NCBI GenBank assembly: GCA_017452505.1
Contig: JAFTMI010000035.1
Location: 1-64,000, forward strand
Length of the DNA: 64,000 bases
Source: Oscillospiraceae bacterium
GTDB taxonomy: Bacteria > Bacillota > Clostridia > Oscillospirales > Oscillospiraceae
Reading direction: 5' to 3'
Under the pieces are notes generated by a model. It saw only the letters and a program-made list of their open reading frames with translations. It ran no database searches and had not been told where the DNA came from. The position numbers were made by a program, and so were the translations under genes. The first letter of the stretch is position 1. Each line of letters starts with the position of its first letter. Below are positions 57,954 to 64,000 of the stretch, in pieces.

Positions 57954-58796
57954 ATGAAGATTAAAATTTTGTCTGACAGCACCTGCGATCTTTCAAAGGA
58001 TCTGCTCGAAAAGTATGACATCACTGTTGTCCCCCTCACTGTTATTAAAGACGATCAGGAATATTCCGACGGTGTTACAATCACCACCGATGAGATTTTT
58101 GCCCATGTAGCCGCAGGCGGCAGTCTTTGCACCACTGCTGCGATCAGTGTCGTTGATTACCAGGAGCGCTTTGCAGAATTTGCCGATAAATACGATGCTG
58201 TGGTTCACATCAATATCAGCTCCGAGCTTTCCTCCAGCTATCAAAACGCAAGTCTGGCCGCCGAAGAATTTGATAATGTGGCTGTGATCGACTCTCGCAA
58301 TCTGTCCACTGGCCAGGGTCTGGTGGTGCTGAAAGCCTGTGAATTAGCTGATTCTGTGTCCTCTCTGGAGGAAATCAAGAAAAAATTGAACGCATTTACC
58401 CCCAAAGTGGAAGCAAGCTTCCTGCTCGACAGACTGGATTATATGGTCAAAGGCGGTCGTTGCACAGCTGTCGTCGCTTTGGGCGCAAACCTGCTTGGTC
58501 TAAAACCCTGCATTGAGGTTAAGGACGGCAAAATGGGTGTAGTGAAGAAGTACCGCGGCAATTATGCCAAAAGTCTTGCCAGCTATGTAAAGGATCGCCT
58601 GGCAAACAGAGACGATCTTGACAAAAAACACCTGTTCATTACCCGCACACCGGTTTCTGACGAATGCCTGAAAGCCGTGGAAGCCGCGGTAACAGAATAC
58701 GCAGATTTTGAAAACATCTACTGGACAATTGCCGGCTGCACCGTTTCCTGTCACTGTGGACCCGGCACATTGGGTGTACTGTTCGTTAAAAAATAA
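57954..58796 (+). CDS. DegV family protein (fatty-acid-binding, FakB-like)
   Basis: 280 aa. DegV/FakB proteins hold a fatty acid while the FakA kinase phosphorylates it for use in phospholipids. Motifs: KILSDSTCDLSKDLLEKYDI, SLCTTAAISVVDYQERF, HINISSELSSSYQNASLAA, VIDSRNLSTGQGLVV and YMVKGGRCTAVVALGANLLG. The ATG at 57954 is chosen; a longer open frame runs back to 57285 but is antisense to copA and has no site. No fakA is seen nearby, so the lipid role is inferred from the family. Confidence 0.9.
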   Translation: MKIKILSDSTCDLSKDLLEKYDITVVPLTVIKDDQEYSDGVTITTDEIFAHVAAGGSLCTTAAISVVDYQERFAEFADKYDAVVHINISSELSSSYQNASLAAEEFDNVAVIDSRNLSTGQGLVVLKACELADSVSSLEEIKKKLNAFTPKVEASFLLDRLDYMVKGGRCTAVVALGANLLGLKPCIEVKDGKMGVVKKYRGNYAKSLASYVKDRLANRDDLDKKHLFITRTPVSDECLKAVEAAVTEYADFENIYWTIAGCTVSCHCGPGTLGVLFVKK

Positions 58797-58804
58797 TCTT
58801 CTAT

Positions 58805-58829
58805 ACCGCCGGAATTGATTTCCGGCGGT
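58805..58829 (+). terminator. Terminator after degV
   Basis: ACCGCCGGAA and its complement with a 5-nt loop, then TTT. Confidence 0.85.
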
Positions 58830-58830
58830 T

Positions 58831-58858
58831 TTGACTTGTATTTTTTTGGCTGTATGCT
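58831..58858 (+). promoter_or_regulatory. Possible sigma-A promoter for the ThrE-type exporter
   Basis: TTGACT (58831-58836), 16-bp spacer, TATGCT (58853-58858). Confidence 0.5.
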
Positions 58859-58893
58859 ATACTTGAATATATCAAATATAAAGAGGCTTCCTT

Positions 58894-60126
58894 ATGGATT
58901 ACGATATTTTATTGGATCTTGTAACAAACTTGGGATACAATCTGGCAATGAGCGGTGCTGAGACTTTTCGCGTTGAGGAAAGTATCAATCGCATCTTAGC
59001 TTCTTATGGAATTGAATCTGAGGTTTTTGCCATCACTAACTGTATGACCGTCAGCATCAAAACGCCTGACGGAAAAGCCATCACCCGTATGAAACGAATT
59101 GGCTTCCACGGAAACGATTTGGATGCTGTGGAGCGCTACAGCAATTTGAGCCGGCGCATCTGCTCCCAAAGGCCTGATCCGAAAACCGCATTGCAATGGC
59201 TGCAGGAAACACACCAATCCAGAGTCAACTACAAGCTGCCCCTTTACCTTTTGGGGCACATTTTGGGTGCTGCCGGCTTTGCGGTATTTTTCGGTGGAAC
59301 CTTAATGGACGCGTTATGTGCTGCTCTGTGCGGATTGCTCGTGGGTTTAAGCGATCATTTCTTCGGTAAATTCGGCACAAACCAATTTTTCAAGACCATC
59401 GTCTGCGCCTTTATTATGACTGTCGGCGGTATTATCACCGGCGTATTGGGTCTGGCCGACAACACGGACGCTGTTATCATCGGAACTTTGATGATCTTAG
59501 TGCCGGGACTGCTATTTACCAACGCAATGCGGGATATTATTTTCGGCGATACCAACTCCGGCATTAACCGCATCGTACAGGTACTGCTGATCGCAGCCGC
59601 TATCGCGCTTGGTACCGGCACAGCTTGGAATCTTTCCAATGTGCTGGGTGAAATGATGGTCAACTCCCCTACCCAGTCCTACAGCTGGATCATACAGTGC
59701 ATAGCCGCCTTTATAGGCTGCATTGGATTTTCCTTCATTTTCAACATACACGGACCGGGAATCCTTCTGTGTGCCCTTGGCGGTGCTGTTTCCTGGGGTA
59801 TTTTCTGTGTAGCGGCTCATTATGGCTGTAGTGAAACCATGTGCTATTTCCTGTCTGCTTTGAGCGCTGCAACCTATGCAGAGGCAATGGCCCGGATACG
59901 CAAATATCCCGCCATCTCCTACCTTGTTGTTTCCATTTTCCCACTGATACCCGGCTCTGGCATTTATTATACTACCAACTGCCTGGTTATGGGTGATATG
60001 TCCGGCTTTACCGATACAGGAAAGCAAACCATCGCCATTGCCGGTGTAATTGCTGTTGGCATTTTGATGATATCCACACTTGTTCGACTTTGGAACGAAT
60101 GGAAAAGAAAAAGAGCTTCGGTTTAA
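58894..60126 (+). CDS. Threonine/serine exporter family protein (ThrE, both halves fused)
   Basis: 410-aa membrane protein with an N-terminal cytosolic domain (about 1-110: NLGYNLAMSGAETFRVEESI, NCMTVSIKTPDGKAITRMKR) of the ThrE/DUF1212 type. It is followed by about ten hydrophobic helices that include the DUF3815-like second half (IQCIAAFIGCIGFSFIFN, ISYLVVSIFPLIPGSGIYYT). In many Clostridia the halves are two genes (YjjP and YjjB-like); here they are one. In Corynebacterium ThrE exports Thr and Ser. Substrate here is inferred. AGAGG lies before the ATG. Confidence 0.88.
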   Translation: MDYDILLDLVTNLGYNLAMSGAETFRVEESINRILASYGIESEVFAITNCMTVSIKTPDGKAITRMKRIGFHGNDLDAVERYSNLSRRICSQRPDPKTALQWLQETHQSRVNYKLPLYLLGHILGAAGFAVFFGGTLMDALCAALCGLLVGLSDHFFGKFGTNQFFKTIVCAFIMTVGGIITGVLGLADNTDAVIIGTLMILVPGLLFTNAMRDIIFGDTNSGINRIVQVLLIAAAIALGTGTAWNLSNVLGEMMVNSPTQSYSWIIQCIAAFIGCIGFSFIFNIHGPGILLCALGGAVSWGIFCVAAHYGCSETMCYFLSALSAATYAEAMARIRKYPAISYLVVSIFPLIPGSGIYYTTNCLVMGDMSGFTDTGKQTIAIAGVIAVGILMISTLVRLWNEWKRKRASV

Positions 60127-60139
60127 CCGAAGCTCTTTT
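60109..60139. terminator. Bidirectional terminator with the stop codon in the loop
   Basis: AAAAGAGCTTCGGTT paired with AACCGAAGCTCTTTT. The exporter stop codon lies at the hairpin tip. It also ends yajC on the minus strand. Confidence 0.85.
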
Positions 60140-60144
60140 CGTTA

Positions 60145-60540
60145 TTAGTTGTTTTCCTTAGCCGCCTTCTTGGCAGCCTTGGCCTTAGCCTTAGCTTCCT
60201 GCTTCTTCTTGGCTTCTTCCTTAGCCGCTGCGTCAGCAGTTTCATTGGTGGACAGAGCCCACTTCATCAGTTCCATACGAACCTGATCTGCGCTGGTTTC
60301 AATTACAAAGCTATCGCTCTTCACATCCACAACAGTACCAACGATACCACCGATGGTTGTGATCTTATCGCCGTTCTTCACAGCGGAACGCAGCTGCTCA
60401 GCCTCTTTCTTGCGCTTATTCTCGGGACGAATCAGCATGAAATAGAACAGAGCCACCATAATCAGCAGCATAGGCAGCATACCAATCAAACCGCCTGCAG
60501 GATTTGCCTGGGGCGCAGTTTCTTCTAAGAACAGTAACAT
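60145..60540 (-). CDS. yajC: Preprotein translocase subunit YajC
   Basis: 131 aa, one N-terminal membrane helix (IGMLPMLLIMVALFYFMLI), then RPENKRKKEAEQLRSAVKNG and GDKITTIGGIVGTVVDVKSD, the YajC signature. YajC associates with SecDF at the Sec translocon. The C-terminal 45 residues are an Ala/Lys-rich helix, longer than usual. The ATG at 60540 is chosen (AAGGAG 8 nt upstream). It lies downstream of tgt, as in many bacteria, but has its own promoter; secD and secF do not follow. Confidence 0.93.
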   Translation of the reverse strand: MLLFLEETAPQANPAGGLIGMLPMLLIMVALFYFMLIRPENKRKKEAEQLRSAVKNGDKITTIGGIVGTVVDVKSDSFVIETSADQVRMELMKWALSTNETADAAAKEEAKKKQEAKAKAKAAKKAAKENN

Positions 60541-60574
60541 TGGATTAACTCCTTTTCCTATTAATATCGTGACT

Positions 60575-60602
60575 ATTATAGCATTATTCCCATAAATTGC
60601 AA
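60575..60602 (-). promoter_or_regulatory. Sigma-A promoter for yajC
   Basis: TTGCAA, 16-bp spacer, TATAAT (60580-60575) on the minus strand, between tgt and yajC. Confidence 0.7.
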
Positions 60603-60609
60603 GCACATT

Positions 60610-61740
60610 TTAGATTCTGCGGCTTAATTTCTCAGAATGTTCACATCTGAACTGCTCAAATCTACCATTGTCCAGGGCATTACGGATCTTTTCCATCAAT
60701 TTATTGTAGAAATACAGATTGTGCATAACGCAAAGACGCATTGCCAGCATCTCCTCTGCAACAAACAGATGGCGGATATATGCCTTGGAGTAACGCCGAC
60801 ACACAGGGCAATCACATTCCGGATCAATGGGAGAAAGATCCTTGGTATACTTGGCATTTTTCAAATTGATTGCGCCCTGCCAGGTAAAAAGTCTTGCGTG
60901 GCGGGCATTGCGGGCAGGCATAACGCAGTCAAAGAAGTCCACACCACGGGCAACCGCTTCAATGATATTGGTGGGTGTACCCACGCCCATCAGATACCGG
61001 GTCTTGTCCGCAGGCATATGGGGCTCTACCGCCTCAATAATGTCATACATCTCCTCTGCGGTTTCACCTACCGCAAGGCCGCCAATGGCGTAACCGGGCA
61101 AATCCAGTTCAGCAATACGCTTCATGTGATCCACGCGGATATCCGCATAGGTGCCACCCTGGTTGATGCCCCAAAGCATCTGTTCTTTATTGACTGTATC
61201 GGGCAGCGCATTCAGTCGGGCATTTTCTGCCTTGCACCGTTCCAGCCACCGGAAAGTGCGGTCAGCGCTCTGCTTCACATACTCACGGGGCGCAGGATTC
61301 TCCACGCACTCATCAAATGCCATACAGATATCCGAACCCAGATTAGACTGGATCTGCATACTCTCCTCTGGACCCATAAAGATCTTGTGACCGTCAATAT
61401 GGGATGCGAAGGTAACGCCCTCCTCCTTGATCTTCCGCAGCGACGCCAGGCTGAACACCTGGAACCCACCGGAGTCGGTTAGGATTGGGCCGTCCCAGGT
61501 CATAAACTTATGCAGACCGCCACATTCCTTAACTAATTCATCACCGGGCCGCAGATGCAGGTGGTAGGTATTGCTCAATTCCACCTGGCAACCGATATCT
61601 TTCAAATCCTTTGCGCTTAGGCCACCCTTAATCGCGCCCTGGGTGCCAACATTCATAAATACCGGGGTCTGCACCGTGCCGTGGGCACAGGTAAATACAC
61701 CCCGCCGGGCTTTTCCCTCAGTTTTTAACAATTCAAACAT
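60610..61740 (-). CDS. tgt: tRNA-guanine transglycosylase
   Basis: Exchanges G34 of GUN anticodons for preQ1 in queuosine synthesis. 376 aa TIM barrel. Motifs: TPVFMNVGTQGAIKG, the active-site Asp in LTDSGGFQVFSL, GINQGGTYADIR, YAIGGLAVGE, DCVMPARNARHARLF (nucleophile Asp) and the zinc site CDCPVCRRYSKAYIRHLF. Directly downstream of queA, which acts next in the pathway. Confidence 0.97.
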   Translation of the reverse strand: MFELLKTEGKARRGVFTCAHGTVQTPVFMNVGTQGAIKGGLSAKDLKDIGCQVELSNTYHLHLRPGDELVKECGGLHKFMTWDGPILTDSGGFQVFSLASLRKIKEEGVTFASHIDGHKIFMGPEESMQIQSNLGSDICMAFDECVENPAPREYVKQSADRTFRWLERCKAENARLNALPDTVNKEQMLWGINQGGTYADIRVDHMKRIAELDLPGYAIGGLAVGETAEEMYDIIEAVEPHMPADKTRYLMGVGTPTNIIEAVARGVDFFDCVMPARNARHARLFTWQGAINLKNAKYTKDLSPIDPECDCPVCRRYSKAYIRHLFVAEEMLAMRLCVMHNLYFYNKLMEKIRNALDNGRFEQFRCEHSEKLSRRI

Positions 61741-61750
61741 CTTTTATCTC

Positions 61751-62773
61751 CTATAATATGCACATCGCATCGCCAAAAGAGAAGAAACGATACCGCTCCT
61801 GCACCGCCTGTTCATAGGCTGACAGCACATTTTCCCTTCCCGCAAAGGCAGACACCAGCATGACAAGGGTACTCTCCGGCAGATGGAAATTGGTAATCAG
61901 TCCGTCCATTGCCTTGAACTGATATCCGGGATAAATGAATATCTCCGTCCATTTGGATTTCTCCGCAAATGTGCCGTCCTCGTTAACCAAGGATTCCAGG
62001 GTACGGCAGGAAGTAGTGCCAACGCAAATTACTCGTCCACCAGCGGCTTTGGTTTCATTCAGCAAATCAGCAGTTTCTTTACTCATCATACAAAGCTCGG
62101 AGTGCATATGATGCTCGGAAATTTCCTCTGCTTTTACAGGACGAAACGTACCGAGACCAACGTGCAGTGTCACAAAGGCGGTTTTCACGCCCTTATTCCG
62201 GATTTTATCCAGTAATTCCTGTGTAAAATGCAAGCCTGCTGTGGGGGCTGCAGCAGAACCGACTTCACGGCTATAAACAGTCTGATACCGCTCTTGATCG
62301 GCAAGCTCCGCCTTAATATAGGGTGGCAAAGGCATCTTGCCCAGCCGCTCCAAGACTTCCAGAAAAATACCCTCAAAGTGGAATTCCACTACCCGGTTGC
62401 CATCATCTTTCACTTTCAGGATAGTTGCCGTCAATTCTCCATTACCGAAGACCACTTCCTGGCCCTCACGGAGCTTTCTGCCGGGCTTTGCCAGACACTC
62501 CCATTTCTTGTTCCCCAAATCTTTTAGCAGCAACAGTTCCACCGCGCCGCCTGTAGGACGGTGGCCCAAAAGTCTTGCCGGCAGGACTCTGGAATCGTTC
62601 ATCACCAGGCAATCACCAGGCTTCAAGAAATCTAAAATATCAAAAAAATGCTTGTGGCTGACAGAACCGGTTTCTCTGTCTAACACCAAAAGCCGGGATG
62701 TATCTCTTTGCTCCAGAGGGGTCTGTGCAATCAGTTCCTCCGGCAGGTCATACCAAAAATCACGGGTTTTCAA
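61751..62773 (-). CDS. queA: S-adenosylmethionine:tRNA ribosyltransferase-isomerase
   Basis: Builds epoxyqueuosine on preQ1-tRNA using the ribosyl group of SAM. 340 aa. Start of the family ([17 protein letters not shown]) is matched if the TTG at 62773 is the start: [26 protein letters not shown] lies 7 nt upstream of this TTG. The ATG at 62794 would add seven foreign residues. Other motifs: [50 protein letters not shown] and [18 protein letters not shown]. Confidence 0.96.
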   Translation of the reverse strand: MKTRDFWYDLPEELIAQTPLEQRDTSRLLVLDRETGSVSHKHFFDILDFLKPGDCLVMNDSRVLPARLLGHRPTGGAVELLLLKDLGNKKWECLAKPGRKLREGQEVVFGNGELTATILKVKDDGNRVVEFHFEGIFLEVLERLGKMPLPPYIKAELADQERYQTVYSREVGSAAAPTAGLHFTQELLDKIRNKGVKTAFVTLHVGLGTFRPVKAEEISEHHMHSELCMMSKETADLLNETKAAGGRVICVGTTSCRTLESLVNEDGTFAEKSKWTEIFIYPGYQFKAMDGLITNFHLPESTLVMLVSAFAGRENVLSAYEQAVQERYRFFSFGDAMCIL

Positions 62774-62807
62774 ACAAACACCCTCCGAATCCAAAATTAA
62801 CTATGTA

Positions 62808-62836
62808 ATTATAGAGCATTTTTCCGCAATTTGCAA
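62808..62836 (-). promoter_or_regulatory. Sigma-A promoter of queA-tgt
   Basis: TTGCAA (62836-62831), 17-bp spacer, TATAAT (62813-62808) on the minus strand. Confidence 0.85.
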
Positions 62837-62885
62837 CAAGCAAAACATCTTCATTCTGCATAGATTGGTTTGGAGGTGTGTTTTT

Positions 62886-63755
62886 ATGACAAAACCAGTT
62901 TTTACGGGCGCTTGTACAGCCCTGGTAACACCCTTTTTAGGTGGTAAGGTCAACTATCCGATGATGGAGCAACTGCTTCGCAGGCAGATAGATGCAGGTA
63001 TTTCAGCGGTAGTTATCAGCGGAACAACCGGCGAGTCCCCTACTCTTTCTGATACTGAAAAAATCACTTTGTTTCATCGTTGCAAAGACTATGTTGGCGA
63101 CAGCTGCACCATCATTGCCGGCACGGGAACTAATTCCACAGAACACGCAATTGAGCTGAGTGTTGCAGCTGAGGAGGCCGGTGTAGACGCTTTGCTGATG
63201 GTAACACCCTATTACAACAAGGCTACCCCCGATGGTCTTGTCGCTCACTATCTTTCCATAGCCCACCGGGTCAGCCTGCCCATCATTCTCTACAATGTAC
63301 CAACACGCACCGGCGTGGACATTCCCGTATCTGTCTATCAGCGGTTATCCCGTGTTCCCAACATTGTTGGTGTCAAGGAGGCCAGCAACGATATTACAAA
63401 GATTTTACGGATTCGGCAGACCTGTGGACAAAACTTTACCATTTGGTCCGGCAATGACGACCAAATCGTTCCGGCAATGGCCTGCGGGGCTTCCGGGGTG
63501 ATCTCCGTTCTTTCCAATGTGTATCCCGAGGAAACCCAGGAAATGTGTGCAGCAGCTTTAAAAGGAGATTATAAAATAGCCGGTGAATTGCAGCGGGAAC
63601 TTCTTCCTTTGATTGATCTACTTTTCTGCGAGGTCAACCCCATTCCTGCAAAAGCTGCTATGAAATGCATCGGCTACGATTGTGGCGACTGCCGTCTGCC
63701 TCTATGCCAGTTAACCAAGGAACATAAGAAGCAAATTGAAGAATATTTCGCATAA
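62886..63755 (+). CDS. dapA: 4-hydroxy-tetrahydrodipicolinate synthase
   Basis: Condenses pyruvate and aspartate semialdehyde, the first step toward lysine, diaminopimelate and spore dipicolinate. 289 aa TIM barrel. SGTTGESPTLSDTEK (Thr-Thr), IAGTGTNSTEHAIELS, VTPYYNKATPDGLVAHY, the proton-relay Tyr in ILYNVPTRTGVDI and the Schiff-base Lys in VGVKEASNDITK. The ATG at 62886 is chosen (GGAGGT upstream); the longer open frame from 62337 runs antisense into queA. Other dap genes are not in the window. Confidence 0.95.
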   Translation: MTKPVFTGACTALVTPFLGGKVNYPMMEQLLRRQIDAGISAVVISGTTGESPTLSDTEKITLFHRCKDYVGDSCTIIAGTGTNSTEHAIELSVAAEEAGVDALLMVTPYYNKATPDGLVAHYLSIAHRVSLPIILYNVPTRTGVDIPVSVYQRLSRVPNIVGVKEASNDITKILRIRQTCGQNFTIWSGNDDQIVPAMACGASGVISVLSNVYPEETQEMCAAALKGDYKIAGELQRELLPLIDLLFCEVNPIPAKAAMKCIGYDCGDCRLPLCQLTKEHKKQIEEYFA

Positions 63756-63781
63756 AAAAGTCCCCTTATGGGGACTTTTTT
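63754..63781. terminator. Bidirectional terminator after dapA
   Basis: 12-bp perfect stem AAAAAAGTCCCC with a TTAT loop and T6 on either strand. Confidence 0.92.
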
Positions 63782-64000
63782 ACGGTTCAAAATTTTCAAA
63801 AATTGGAATCCAGCCTTCTGCTACAGCTGTATCAAAATCTTCTTTTGTGCGGATCGTCCAGGTGACGCCTTGCAGACCCCACAGCTTTCTGCACAGAAAA
63901 TTGCTGATATTCTTCCGGTCTGCAAACCGGTATGCAATGAAATCCGGGCGGGTAGCCACATTGAAGAAATTATACTTCATCAAGAACTTCACAACACCTG
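63780..64000 (-). CDS. Glycerophosphodiester phosphodiesterase family protein, C-terminal fragment
   Basis: Minus-strand frame open to the edge of the window; the 5' part is missing. The last 73 residues read like the end of a GDPD TIM barrel: ATRPDFIAYRFADRKNISNF, VTWTIRTKEDFDTAVAEGW and a terminal IPIFENFEP. The WTIRT strand and the acidic end are typical. No ribosome-binding site supports the GTG at 63992, so it is internal. Such enzymes release glycerol 3-phosphate from glycerophosphodiesters. The catalytic His and Glu residues lie outside the window. Confidence 0.7.
   Translation of the reverse strand, partial: GVVKFLMKYNFFNVATRPDFIAYRFADRKNISNFLCRKLWGLQGVTWTIRTKEDFDTAVAEGWIPIFENFEP

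Noticed and set aside
62337-62885. 183-codon N-terminal extension of dapA
   Set aside because: Antisense to queA and not related to the DapA fold. GGAGGT points to the ATG at 62886.
1-64000. Mobile element, prophage or defence island
   Set aside because: No transposase, integrase, phage structural gene, terminal inverted repeats, tRNA-flanking duplication or defence domain was seen. Gene content is housekeeping and sporulation throughout.

Overview
This 64 kb window comes from the chromosome of a spore-forming member of the Bacillota, class Clostridia. An Oscillospirales-type gut bacterium is the best guess. The evidence is spoVAD/spoVAE, spoIIR and a SleC-type cortex-lytic cluster, together with AddAB, IreB, CarD, a T-box leader and sigma-A promoters of low-GC Gram-positive type. 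A choloylglycine-hydrolase-family enzyme and a family 2 glycosidase point to a gut habitat. No rRNA, tRNA, insertion sequence, prophage or CRISPR array was recognised. Gene density is high and most of the sequence is housekeeping.

Layout, 1-20 kb: the 3' end of pheT; ireB; an unknown 93-aa gene; spoVAD-spoVAE, then an unlisted 40-aa gene made almost only of Asn and Gln; the convergent addB-addA operon; ispE-spoIIR; a DUF378 gene; a divergent pair encoding a zinc-ribbon/Ig-like/SH3 membrane protein and a 975-aa membrane pseudokinase with FN3-like ectodomains; and a GH2 glycosidase.

Layout, 20-34 kb: an eight-gene aromatic amino acid operon (aroF-tyrA-aroB-aroA-aroC-pheA-aroEK-aroQ) covers all seven shikimate steps plus the committed Tyr and Phe steps. 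A 22-codon Tyr/Phe-rich leader peptide and an attenuator precede it. On the other strand lie cysS-polA-rimI-tsaD-GNAT, with a Cys T-box in front of cysS.

Layout, 34-48 kb: a DUF3298-type lipoprotein, a methyltransferase, a sugar isomerase-like protein, the choloylglycine hydrolase relative, carD, proBAC, and the apgM-serC-serA operon (3-phosphoglycerate to serine), then asnB.

Layout, 48-64 kb: a spore cluster in which the SleC prodomain and catalytic part are separate genes, with an extra peptidoglycan-binding protein; a CDP-alcohol phosphatidyltransferase; an aminotransferase overlapping an AgcS symporter by 149 nt; a 42-aa gene, truA and an ArsC-like gene; copA with a CopZ-like C-terminal domain that has its own ribosome-binding site; degV; a fused ThrE exporter; the queA-tgt and yajC units; dapA; and a partial GDPD gene.

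The most interesting points are the aromatic leader attenuator, the divergent pseudokinase/Ig-like membrane pair, the possible internal start that would make a free copper chaperone from copA, the split SleC system with a probable non-AUG start, and the Asn/Gln-only mini-gene beside spoVA. All functional statements rest on reading the sequence; no database search was run.
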